The position numbers and the translations under genes were made by a program. From positions 1 through 33,717 of the IMG/VR virus record IMGVR_UViG_3300032246_000442: 33,717 bases of DNA; one strand, given 5' to 3'. Position 1 is the stretch's first letter. Every line of letters begins with the position of its first letter. Under the pieces are notes generated by a model. That model ran no database searches, was not told where the DNA came from, and saw nothing but the letters and a program-made list of their open reading frames with translations. Below are positions 8,888 through 17,272 of the stretch, in pieces. The DNA comes from a virus.

Positions 8888-9285
8888 TGTTTGGGATAGA
8901 TGACATCATTGGCGTGGGAATGAAGATTCTGGATAAGGTTATTCCCGACCCAGCTGCGAAAGCAGAGGCGCAAGCAAAATTAATAGAGCTGCAACAGCAA
9001 GGCAGATTAGCAGAGCTACAGGCAGACACAGCAGAAGCTCAAGAGCTGACCAAGCGAGCAGAAGCAGATATGACATCAGATAGTTGGCTATCGAAAAACA
9101 TTCGTCCCATGACATTGATTGCAATCCTTGCTGGTTATTTTACTTTTGCTATGTTATCAGCTTTTAATATTGAAACCAATAAATCCTATGTAGAACTGCT
9201 TGGACAATGGGGTATGCTCATTATGTCGTTTTACTTTGGTGGTCGTACCCTTGAGAAGATTATTGATATGAAGGCTAAGAAATGA
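8887..9285 (+). CDS. Holin of the GTA-type 3TM holin family (132 aa)
   Basis: The protein makes the inner-membrane lesions that let the endolysin reach the cell wall. The N-terminal helix (FGIDDIIGVGMKILDKVIPD) and a charged Ala/Glu/Gln coiled region are followed by SWLSKNIRPMTLI. A first membrane span lies at residues about 73-93 and a second at about 104-119, ending in YFGGRTLEKI. The pattern W-x-S-K-x-I-R-P-M followed by FGGRTLEK is the hallmark of the GTA_holin_3TM type. AGGAG lies 7 nt before ATG, and the endolysin gene begins in an ATGA overlap with its stop. Confidence 0.88.
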   Translation: MFGIDDIIGVGMKILDKVIPDPAAKAEAQAKLIELQQQGRLAELQADTAEAQELTKRAEADMTSDSWLSKNIRPMTLIAILAGYFTFAMLSAFNIETNKSYVELLGQWGMLIMSFYFGGRTLEKIIDMKAKK

Positions 9286-9869
9286 CGTATGACCAATTAG
9301 ATGCTTTAGGGATAGATCACAAATGGCTTTCCCCTTTAGAAGAAACTTTTGTCAAGTATGATATTTCTACGCCACAGCGCCAGGCTTGCTTTATAGGTCA
9401 ATGCGCTCATGAGTCTGGCAACTTTAAGACCCTGCAAGAAAACCTTAACTATAGCGCTGAAGGTCTGATGAAGACTTGGCCCAGTCGCTTCCCAACCAAA
9501 GAAGTTGCTGACCAGTACGCTCGCCAACCAGCCAAAATTGCTGGTAAGGTTTACAACGGACGTCTTGGTAATACTTCTGAAGAAGAGGCTGCAAAGTATT
9601 TAGGCAGAGGTCTCATCCAATTAACTGGCAAGGAAAACTATGACCACTGCGGATTGGGCATTGATGCTGACCTTCTTACTGACCCTACTCTATTGTTGGA
9701 TGCGCGATATGCGACATTAAGCGCTGGTTGGTTTTGGAATAAGAAGGGCTTAAATAGCTTGGCAGATGCTTCAGATATTGAGACAATGACTAAACGTATT
9801 AATGGTGGCTTAATTGGTTTAGATGACCGTAAAGCTAAGATTGCCAAAGCATTATCTGTATTAGGGTAA
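9282..9869 (+). CDS. Endolysin, glycoside hydrolase family 19 (chitinase-like, 195 aa)
   Basis: The product is predicted to cut the beta-1,4 glycan strands of peptidoglycan at the end of infection. GH19 landmarks are clear: AHESG with Glu44 as the probable general acid, Glu53 in LQENLNYSAEGL as the probable second carboxylate, the YLGRGLIQLTGKENY core, the SAGWFW segment and the late ITKRINGG-type motif (MTKRINGG). The length matches single-domain GH19 phage endolysins. There is no signal peptide or SAR segment, so release depends on the holin, whose gene overlaps this one by 4 nt. Confidence 0.93.
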   Translation: MTYDQLDALGIDHKWLSPLEETFVKYDISTPQRQACFIGQCAHESGNFKTLQENLNYSAEGLMKTWPSRFPTKEVADQYARQPAKIAGKVYNGRLGNTSEEEAAKYLGRGLIQLTGKENYDHCGLGIDADLLTDPTLLLDARYATLSAGWFWNKKGLNSLADASDIETMTKRINGGLIGLDDRKAKIAKALSVLG

Positions 9870-9875
9870 ACCCGA

Positions 9876-11738
9876 ATGCCATTACAAAAGCTACAATTTA
9901 AACCTGGTTTAAATAGAGACCAAACAAACTATGCCAACGAAGGGGGCTGGTTTGCATGCGATAAAATTCGTTTTCTCTCTGGACAGCCTCAAAAAATTGG
10001 TGGCTGGCTAAAGTACATTCCTGAACAACTTAGCGGCATCTGTCGCCAGATGTATAACTACATCACAAGTTATTCAGATAACTTAATGTTTTTAGGTACC
10101 AGCACAAAAGTGTATATTGAAGCTGGCGGCACTTTACATGATATTACGCCTTATAGAGCTGGTTTTGGACCAACTGCCACAAATAATTGTTTTAAAACTG
10201 ATGGTGCTGGCACTACTATTGTTACTGTAACAATTTCTGGTCATGGTGGAATTAATGGGGACTCAGTTTATTTTGCTGGTGCAATAGGTTTTGACGGTAT
10301 TCCAACCGCTGACCTTGGTGGTCTTTTTGTTATTTCTAATGTAACAATTAACACTTTTACCATCACCGTAAATACTCCATGTACTGCTGGCGGGGTTACA
10401 GGTGGCGGAACAACTATCCTTGCAGCTTTTGAAATTAATATTGGCAACGATATTTCTATTAGTGGTTATGGTTGGGGTGTTGGTTATTATGGTATTGGAA
10501 CTTATGGAACATCTAGATTAACTCCATTAATACAACAACAAAGAGACTGGTTCTTTGACAACTTTGACAACGATGTTGTTATGAATATCCGTAATGGCGC
10601 TATTTATTATTGGTCATTTGACCCAGTACTTACTAATCATGCAACTTTATTATCAGATGGAACAGAAACTATTATTGCAACTGATGTACCTACAAAAACA
10701 GTGCAAGTGCTTGTTTCTCAAGGAAATAAACACGTATTAGCACTTGGTGCGTCGCCTATTGGGTTTCCTGATGAGTATGACCCGTTGTTAATTCGTTGGT
10801 GTACTTTAGATGATGTTTATAATTGGACCCCTTCATCTACTAGTTCAGCTGGGTATAAAAGACTTCCAAACGGCTCACAAATTGTTTGTGGTTTAAGAAC
10901 CCGCCAAGAAACTCTAGTTTGGACAAATTCATCTCTTTATTCTTTACAATATATTGGGGATATAAACCGCGTATTTGATGCGCAAGAGATGGCTGATAAC
11001 ATTTCTATAGCAAGTCCAAGAGCTAAAATTACAGTAAACAACATTACCTATTGGATGGGTGTTGATAAATTCTATGTTTATTCTGGACGGGTAGATACTC
11101 TACCTTGTACATTGCGCACCCATATATTCCAAAACCTTAACTTTGACCAATCAGACCAGATTATTTGCGGCACTAATGAAGGCTGGAATGAGATATGGTG
11201 GTTCTACCCAAGTAAAAACTCATTAGTTAATGACAGCTATGTAATCTATAACCATAGCGAAAAGATTTGGTATTACGGCACAATTAACCGCACAGCATGG
11301 CTAGATAGCCCACTGCGTAAGTATCCTCAAGCCGTAGACCAGAACGGTTATATCTTAAACCATGAAGATGGGGTAGATGACGATGTTTTACCAATGACCT
11401 CATACATTACTTCGTCTGACGTAGATATTGGGGACGGTGACCAATTTATGCTGGTTAAACGTATTATTCCTGATGTGCAGTTTAACGGATCTACAATTAC
11501 CAATCCTATTTTGTATATGACTGTTAAGCCAAGGAACTTTCCAGGTGGCTCTTATACAATCGAGCCAGATGAACCAGTACAGGAAACTGGGACAACTTTA
11601 ATAGAAACTTACACAGAACAGGTGTTTTTGCGGGCTAGAGCGCGTCAAATGGGTTTTAAATACATTTCTACAGGCTTAGGCGTTCAATGGCAGTTAGGCT
11701 ACCCAAGGGTTGATGGCAGACCAGACGGAAGAAGATAA
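9876..11738 (+). CDS. Tail nozzle-like structural protein (620 aa)
   Basis: The start MPLQKLQFKPGLNRDQTNYA, then GGWFACDKIRFLSGQPQKIGGW, is a well-known beginning of a phage structural family. The body is Trp/Tyr-rich with repeating strands (NEIWWFYPSKN, YVIYNHSEKIWYYG), consistent with the beta-propeller fold of P22 gp10-like nozzle or DNA-stabilisation proteins. About residues 100-195 form a Gly/Thr-rich inserted beta domain. The C-terminus ends in RVDGRPDGRR. The gene lies just after the endolysin and overlaps the next gene in a TAATG. The precise role at the tail end is inferred from family resemblance. Confidence 0.75.
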   Translation: MPLQKLQFKPGLNRDQTNYANEGGWFACDKIRFLSGQPQKIGGWLKYIPEQLSGICRQMYNYITSYSDNLMFLGTSTKVYIEAGGTLHDITPYRAGFGPTATNNCFKTDGAGTTIVTVTISGHGGINGDSVYFAGAIGFDGIPTADLGGLFVISNVTINTFTITVNTPCTAGGVTGGGTTILAAFEINIGNDISISGYGWGVGYYGIGTYGTSRLTPLIQQQRDWFFDNFDNDVVMNIRNGAIYYWSFDPVLTNHATLLSDGTETIIATDVPTKTVQVLVSQGNKHVLALGASPIGFPDEYDPLLIRWCTLDDVYNWTPSSTSSAGYKRLPNGSQIVCGLRTRQETLVWTNSSLYSLQYIGDINRVFDAQEMADNISIASPRAKITVNNITYWMGVDKFYVYSGRVDTLPCTLRTHIFQNLNFDQSDQIICGTNEGWNEIWWFYPSKNSLVNDSYVIYNHSEKIWYYGTINRTAWLDSPLRKYPQAVDQNGYILNHEDGVDDDVLPMTSYITSSDVDIGDGDQFMLVKRIIPDVQFNGSTITNPILYMTVKPRNFPGGSYTIEPDEPVQETGTTLIETYTEQVFLRARARQMGFKYISTGLGVQWQLGYPRVDGRPDGRR

Positions 11739-12010
11739 TGGCTATTTATAATTTTAAGGCTCCTGCCCTTCCAATCCCAACACCAGAATATGACATACAT
11801 CAGCAAGAATTGTTTTCCAATGCTTTACGTTTGTACTTTAATAGGCTAGACACATATAATATAATTAATTCAGTGCCATCTTCTGGAACTACTGCGTTAA
11901 GACCTGCTCTTGAGCTGCGTGTAGGGCAGTTTTATTTTGATACTACCCTTGGTTACCCTATATGGTGGAATGGTACTGTGTGGAAAAATGCTAGTGGAAC
12001 TACCGTTTAA
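11738..12010 (+). CDS. Small fibre-type protein with WWNGTxW motif (90 aa)
   Basis: The ATG overlaps the TAA of the nozzle-like gene (TAATG). The N-terminal half is helical (HQQELFSNALRLYFNRLDTYN), and the C-terminal half carries FYFDTTLGYPIWWNGTVWKNASG. That motif recurs at the ends of phage fibre and tail-tip proteins in environmental phages. The helical part could trimerise and the beta part cap a short fibre. No enzyme motif is seen. The role as a tail accessory protein is inferred from motif and position. Confidence 0.7.
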   Translation: MAIYNFKAPALPIPTPEYDIHQQELFSNALRLYFNRLDTYNIINSVPSSGTTALRPALELRVGQFYFDTTLGYPIWWNGTVWKNASGTTV

Positions 12011-12047
12011 ATGATAAAATTACCCCAAACAACCCCAAGAGGCTTTT

Positions 12048-12437
12048 ATGTTTAGCGTAGACCAAGAATTACCTGCGTCCCAAATTATCTTAAACGATGC
12101 CCACGCTAAGGAAGCTGGGGCAGAACAAGTTGTTATTGCTACTAATAAGCTTGTCCAAGAAGGCAAAGCTATTTTGGTACGTCAAAATAACTCTGTGATA
12201 GTGCTTGTTTCAATTGGTGATGGCGAAGTAGAAATCCATTTATACACAGTAGACCCACCCCATCGCCTTGCATCAGCAATGAAATACTTCCATGACGAGT
12301 TAGTAAAATCAGGGATTCACAAAGTTTATGGCACAGAAATGCCAGATAAGCAGTTAATAAAACTTATGCTAGCAGTGGGTATTCCTGTGGATAAGTCAGA
12401 CAAACCCGATTACTATTGGATGGCGCCAGTACAATGA
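12048..12437 (+). CDS. GNAT-like protein (129 aa)
   Basis: The order of elements fits a small GNAT acyltransferase fold: a basic N-terminal region (ILVRQNNSVIVLVSIGDGEVEIHLYTVD), then a helix at residues about 72-88 (PHRLASAMKYFHDELVKSGI), then a strand (KVYGTEM) and a final helix and strand (IKLMLAVGIPVDKSDKPDYYWM). The usual acetyl-CoA P-loop (Q/RxxGxG/A) is not obvious, so activity is doubtful. Similar proteins sit among ejection-protein genes in podophages, where their role is unknown. AGAGG lies 5 nt before ATG, and the gene is linked to the next by an ATGA overlap. Confidence 0.6.
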   Translation: MFSVDQELPASQIILNDAHAKEAGAEQVVIATNKLVQEGKAILVRQNNSVIVLVSIGDGEVEIHLYTVDPPHRLASAMKYFHDELVKSGIHKVYGTEMPDKQLIKLMLAVGIPVDKSDKPDYYWMAPVQ

Positions 12438-14545
12438 GATACAACCTAGACTCCACACTTCCTATTAATGCGTTCTTTCCTCGTGGGGGACGTGGTCCTT
12501 TTGCTCGTGGCATGACCCTTGAAGGTGGTGGAGGTGGAGGGGGAGTACTGGGTGGTATAACTAAAACGCTTGGGCAAGCTGTTGGTGGTATAACTAAAGG
12601 AGTTCAAGCTGTAGTTCAGCCTGTTTACAATGCCACGCTCAAACAAATTCCTGGTGTTGACCAAGCTCTTGTAGGTTTAGATAAATCTGTAGCTAGTACC
12701 ATTCCTGGTGGTTGGGGCACAGTTGCTGCCGTAGCGTCATCGTTTATTCCTGGTTCTGCATTTGCTGCTAACGGTTTATTAAGCGGTATAACTAGAACAG
12801 GTTTGTCTGTAGGATTAGGCGCATTAAGTGGTTCTGGAGTAATGCACAAAGGCAATCAGTTTAATTTGCAAGGCGCTATTATGGGCGGTGCGTTGGCTTA
12901 CGGTGCGTCGCAGATTGCAGAAGGTATACAAAATGCAGCTAATCCAGGCGCTGCAAAAGCAGTTGAAGAAGCGGCTAAAGAAGGAGTCGTAGAAGGGGGT
13001 AAATCAGCTCTAACTGGTACTGGTTCAGAAGTTGCAAAAGGTGCTAGTACTTTAACTCCAACAGCAAATGCTATGTCTAATATATCAGACGTTCCAAACG
13101 TTTCAGAATATTACAAACCGCCAACTCCGTCATACACTCCTTCTCCTGGCGACTTTACAACTCCGTCATCTAGCAGTTTTGGGAACATTAAAGATGTAGC
13201 ATCTGGGTCTGGTGATTTTGGTCTTCGGTCTATTGCATCTACTCCTAGCGGGCTTGGTGCTTCAGCTGCTCCTGATATGTTAAGCAGAATAGGTTCTGGT
13301 GCATCTAATGCAGTTAGTTTAGGCGGCGATACGTTATCTAATATGGGTAGTAGTACTTACAACGCAGCTAAAAACATTATAGGTGCTGGTGCTCCAACAA
13401 TTGGTGAAACAGCTTCTGCATTTGCTAATCCTATTACTCCTATGGGTATAGGCTCAGGAATTATGGGCGCCTCTGGTTTAATGGCAATGGAAGAGCAAAA
13501 GAAACAACTACAAGAACAGTATGCTCAAGGCAATATTGCTCAAGAAGAATACAATAAAGAACTATCTGCTATTGACGAACAAATTAAAACTGCAAGAGAA
13601 GCAGTTGCAGCACACCCATTTGATAGCAATCCAGATGTAAGCGGTAGTTTAAGCGGTTCTGGTACAGATAACCCAAAAGCCTACCAAACAGCATATGCAC
13701 CTACTGAAGGCTCAAGCACTCGTTTGTACGCATACGGTGGTATGGTCAATCAACCAGGTATGGTAAACCCACCAGATGATCAGACAGGTATGCCAAGTCA
13801 ATCTCCTTTATCTAGTGATTTTGGATTAAGCAACCTTTATGGTTCTATGCAGCCACCTCCAGCAAGCGCTGGTTCTCCTCAATCTTTTTATCCACCCACT
13901 AATAATTATGGTGGGGCTATGGGTTTTGCAGGTGGCGGAGAAGTTCCAAGATTTGCATTTGGTGGTTCATATAGCGCTTCTGCTTCAGATTCAGGTTCAC
14001 TTGGTCCTGTTTCTGGTGGGGGTGGTTTTTTTAGTACCCTTGCACCTTTTGTAGCCAATTATGTAGGCGCAATTGGTGACCCAGTGGGTAGCCGTGCAGA
14101 AATGGAAAGCCAAGCAGTTGGCAGACAAGCTGTTAAAGACCAACCATATAATTTTGACTCTAAAGAATCAAAGCCAACTATTTCTATAGGTATTCAAGGT
14201 CTAAATCGTGGAAGCCCAACTGACCTTTTATACCCTCAAAAAAGAACAAAATTAAATTATGAGTTGCCTGAGTACGCAGCTGGTGGTATGGCGCCAAGAT
14301 TTTTATCAGGCGGCGGCGATGGCATGAGCGATTCCATTAAAGCCAATATTGGCGGAACACAAGAAGCTCGTCTTGCTGATGGTGAGTTTGTAATTCCAGC
14401 TGATGTAGTTTCTCACCTTGGGAATGGTTCATCTAAAGCTGGTGCAAAACAGTTATATTCAATGATGGATAGGGTGCGTAAAGTACGTACTGGTACTAAA
14501 AAACAAGGTAAACAGATTAACCCACGCAAATACATGTCTGCGTAA
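12434..14545 (+). CDS. Large Gly-rich internal virion protein (703 aa)
   Basis: The start at 12434 is chosen because it makes an ATGA overlap with the upstream stop; an in-frame ATG 18 nt earlier is less likely. The N-terminal part has a glycine tract (GGGGGGGVLGG) and long Gly/Ala/Ser-rich stretches with hydrophobic segments that could cross or disturb membranes. Residues about 350-390 form a charged helix (EEQKKQLQEQYAQGNIAQEE). The C-terminus has ARLADGEFVIPADVVSHLGNG followed by AGAKQLYSMMDRVR, a signature found at the end of many phage proteins in this position. Likely an ejection or internal core protein; the function is inferred from context. Confidence 0.68.
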   Translation: MRYNLDSTLPINAFFPRGGRGPFARGMTLEGGGGGGGVLGGITKTLGQAVGGITKGVQAVVQPVYNATLKQIPGVDQALVGLDKSVASTIPGGWGTVAAVASSFIPGSAFAANGLLSGITRTGLSVGLGALSGSGVMHKGNQFNLQGAIMGGALAYGASQIAEGIQNAANPGAAKAVEEAAKEGVVEGGKSALTGTGSEVAKGASTLTPTANAMSNISDVPNVSEYYKPPTPSYTPSPGDFTTPSSSSFGNIKDVASGSGDFGLRSIASTPSGLGASAAPDMLSRIGSGASNAVSLGGDTLSNMGSSTYNAAKNIIGAGAPTIGETASAFANPITPMGIGSGIMGASGLMAMEEQKKQLQEQYAQGNIAQEEYNKELSAIDEQIKTAREAVAAHPFDSNPDVSGSLSGSGTDNPKAYQTAYAPTEGSSTRLYAYGGMVNQPGMVNPPDDQTGMPSQSPLSSDFGLSNLYGSMQPPPASAGSPQSFYPPTNNYGGAMGFAGGGEVPRFAFGGSYSASASDSGSLGPVSGGGGFFSTLAPFVANYVGAIGDPVGSRAEMESQAVGRQAVKDQPYNFDSKESKPTISIGIQGLNRGSPTDLLYPQKRTKLNYELPEYAAGGMAPRFLSGGGDGMSDSIKANIGGTQEARLADGEFVIPADVVSHLGNGSSKAGAKQLYSMMDRVRKVRTGTKKQGKQINPRKYMSA

Positions 14546-14555
14546 AGGATAGATT

Positions 14556-15455
14556 ATGCCAACACAAACCTCAGTATCAACGTCGTTAACAGACGTACCA
14601 GCAATATTAAGACCTTATATAACAGATAAAGGCGGAATACTTCCTACTGCGCAAGCTTTAACATCTAAAAATTACGCTGACACTTATGGCAATGCTTTAA
14701 GAGACGCTAATTTAGCAGGTTCACAACGTGTAGCTAGTCTTTCTCCAATGCAAACTCAAATTGGAAACGAATTATCTGGTATGAAAACACCAACTCAATT
14801 TGGTGCTGGTACAAACGCGGTTCAATCTGGTATTGATACTTTGCAAGGTATGACTGATGCGGGCCAAACACAAGCGTTTATGTCTCCTTATATTCAAAAC
14901 GTACTGGATGTTAATAAGCAAGAAGCTACGCGTGATGCTCAAAGAAATTTATTGTCGCAAAACTTAGCCGCTGGTCGTACAGGCTCTTATGGGGCTTCTG
15001 GTAATATCTTGGCGCAAGCTGAAGCGCAACGTAACTATCAAACTCAACTGGGTAAAATTCAAGCCGCAGGTATGCAAAGTGCATTTGAAGATGCTCGTAA
15101 AGCTCAAATAGCAAAAGCTGCTGGTCTTAATCAAGCGGGTTCTACTATGGGTCAATTAGGAACTGCACAACAAGCATCTGATATTGACCGTATTAAAACT
15201 CAAGGCGCATTCGGTGACTTACAACGTAGCGTTCAGCAAAGTCAATTAGATACTCAATACAATGATTTAATGGCTAAATTAAACTTTCCATTAACACAAC
15301 TTGAAACTATGAACAACTTGGCTCGTGGTGTTCCGCTGACTCAAACTGGTCAAACAATGACACAAACAACTCCGCCACCAAGTTTTGCTAGTCAATTTGC
15401 TGGTATGGGTCTAACAGGTCTGTCTCTTTATAATTTGTTAGGAAACAGACCATGA
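14556..15455 (+). CDS. Helical internal virion/ejection-type protein (299 aa)
   Basis: The protein is Gln/Ala-rich and largely helical, with a proline-poor core. A recognisable segment runs MSPYIQNVLDVNKQEATRDAQRN and continues with a Gly-rich GRTGSYGASGNILAQAEAQRNYQ, a pattern seen in many environmental podophage proteins downstream of nozzle genes. Its C-terminal end is hydrophobic (FAGMGLTGLSLYNLLG). AAGGA lies 6 nt before ATG, and its stop overlaps the next ATG (ATGA). Its place between two larger internal proteins suggests that it is part of the same injected complex; no enzymatic motif is visible. Confidence 0.68.
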   Translation: MPTQTSVSTSLTDVPAILRPYITDKGGILPTAQALTSKNYADTYGNALRDANLAGSQRVASLSPMQTQIGNELSGMKTPTQFGAGTNAVQSGIDTLQGMTDAGQTQAFMSPYIQNVLDVNKQEATRDAQRNLLSQNLAAGRTGSYGASGNILAQAEAQRNYQTQLGKIQAAGMQSAFEDARKAQIAKAAGLNQAGSTMGQLGTAQQASDIDRIKTQGAFGDLQRSVQQSQLDTQYNDLMAKLNFPLTQLETMNNLARGVPLTQTGQTMTQTTPPPSFASQFAGMGLTGLSLYNLLGNRP

Positions 15456-17272
15456 GCATATTAAACGCTATTAATAGAAATACTCAAAATAAAAAAGATA
15501 TTAAAGAGTTAGCCAAACTACCTCAAGCATTGATTATGCAAATGGGGCAGCGTAAAGAGCTTACTCCAGAAGAAGTGGCATTGGTTACCAACGCAAAAGC
15601 TGAGATGATTGACCAAACAGCTAAACAAGCGGCTTTAGCTCAAGGCGGCGGTCAGATGCCAAGCATTATAGAACAAGATATGGCTAAGGTTGCTCAAGCT
15701 GAAAACCCAGCTCCTCCTATGCCACAAGGTATGCCCCCACAACAGTTAGCATCAAATCAAACTGGGCAAGCTCCTATGCCTCAAGGTCCAGCTGATGTTG
15801 GTATTGCTACTCAAGCTACTAAACCTATGCAGTTAGCTGGTGGCGGCATTATTGCTTTTGACAACGGTGGCGACGTAGATTCTGATGAAGATTATGAAGA
15901 GGCGCGGGATGATGCGCATGAGTTAGCTATGAACCACGCAATTTATAATGCTATTAATGCAGGAAGAAGTGGGCACGGTGCTGTAGGTATTAAGTCAGGT
16001 GAAAACAAACACATTAAAGAAGATACTCGTGAACGCGTTGCAGAACATGTTAGTGATGCAGATCAAGCCCGTAAACATAATGTAGGGAATTTACGTCCAT
16101 CTGGGTTTTCTTATCCTGGTCAAGTTGGTACTAGCAAAGGTGGTTTTGCTATGTTTGACACCCCAGAATCAGGAGTAAAAGCATTGCACCATGATATTGG
16201 TATTAAGTTAAATCGTGGTTTAGACACACCTACTAAGTTTATTTCTGTATACGCTCCTGCTGGAGATAAGAATGATGTTGGCGCATACTCTGGCAACGTA
16301 GCTAAAATGCTTGGTATTGGACCTAATGACAAGATTCCAAATACACCAGAAGCAAGGCAGATGTTGGCTAACGCAATTATCCGTCAAGAAGGTGCGCACA
16401 AAGCCACTGCTGCTTTTGCAGGTGGTGGTGAAATAAAACATTACTATGCTGGTGGGTACGAAGATGAATACAGCCCAGAAGGAACTTTAATTTCTGGTCC
16501 TAATACTAGATCTGGGGATGAGTATGTTTTTGATACTGGCTATTTAAATCCAAATTACAAACCTTTTAATGAAAAAGAATGGGAAAAGAAATACGGTAAA
16601 AAACCAAAAACCAGCCCAAAAAATACAGAATCTGCTCCTATTGCACCGCCGCCACCTCCTTCAGGTGATAAACCTCAATTTGATAATGTTCCAGGTATAG
16701 CTAATAAAGCTAAAGAAGAGCAGTTTAATATGATGGACTATATTAAATCTCGTGAAGCTAAGATGGATAAGGCTGCTGAAAAAGACTATGCAATGGCTGG
16801 TTTAGCCGCGGGTCTTGGCATGCTTGGTGGTACTTCACAGTACGCTTTTGAAAATATTGGTAAAGGTGGACAGATGGGCGTTCAGCAGTTGGCTAACTCT
16901 CAAAAAATGCGCGCTAGTCAAGAAGCTGCTTTGGGTAAACTGTACGGTTCTGCATCTCAATATGATCTGTTAAATAAAACTCGTCAAGATGCTTTAGCAG
17001 AAAAACAAAAAGAGCATAATGAAAAATTAGCTCTAGCCTCAAATGAAAAATTAAATAAAGCTATAGCAGATGCAAAAAAAGCTCCTCAAAATGCTAGTAA
17101 TTTAAGTATGTTAAATGCTTTAGAAGCTCAGTTTGCTGCTGGTAAACTAGACCCAAGTAAGATAGCTGAATTAAATCGTTTAAGACAAATAAATCAAGAT
17201 ATTGAAAATAGTGTTAGGAAAAATTTTTCTGGTAATACAGACGGATTTAGCGCTCGTAAGATAGGACAATAA
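15452..17272 (+). CDS. Internal virion protein with peptidoglycan-degrading-type domain (606 aa)
   Basis: Residues 1-170 are helical and Pro/Gln/Met-rich. Residues about 205-320 form a compact domain with KHNVGNLRPSGFSYPGQVG, GGFAMFDTPESGVKAL and a YAPAGDKNDVGAYSGNVAKMLG segment. This matches the domain in phage 'structural protein P5'-like proteins, which is related to lysozyme or transglycosylase-like folds and probably opens the cell wall for DNA entry. Residues 320-420 are acidic and Pro-rich; residues 440-606 are helical with a coiled-coil C-terminal part. The gene overlaps the previous one by ATGA and abuts the next with no gap. The enzyme activity is inferred. Confidence 0.7.
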   Translation: MSILNAINRNTQNKKDIKELAKLPQALIMQMGQRKELTPEEVALVTNAKAEMIDQTAKQAALAQGGGQMPSIIEQDMAKVAQAENPAPPMPQGMPPQQLASNQTGQAPMPQGPADVGIATQATKPMQLAGGGIIAFDNGGDVDSDEDYEEARDDAHELAMNHAIYNAINAGRSGHGAVGIKSGENKHIKEDTRERVAEHVSDADQARKHNVGNLRPSGFSYPGQVGTSKGGFAMFDTPESGVKALHHDIGIKLNRGLDTPTKFISVYAPAGDKNDVGAYSGNVAKMLGIGPNDKIPNTPEARQMLANAIIRQEGAHKATAAFAGGGEIKHYYAGGYEDEYSPEGTLISGPNTRSGDEYVFDTGYLNPNYKPFNEKEWEKKYGKKPKTSPKNTESAPIAPPPPPSGDKPQFDNVPGIANKAKEEQFNMMDYIKSREAKMDKAAEKDYAMAGLAAGLGMLGGTSQYAFENIGKGGQMGVQQLANSQKMRASQEAALGKLYGSASQYDLLNKTRQDALAEKQKEHNEKLALASNEKLNKAIADAKKAPQNASNLSMLNALEAQFAAGKLDPSKIAELNRLRQINQDIENSVRKNFSGNTDGFSARKIGQ

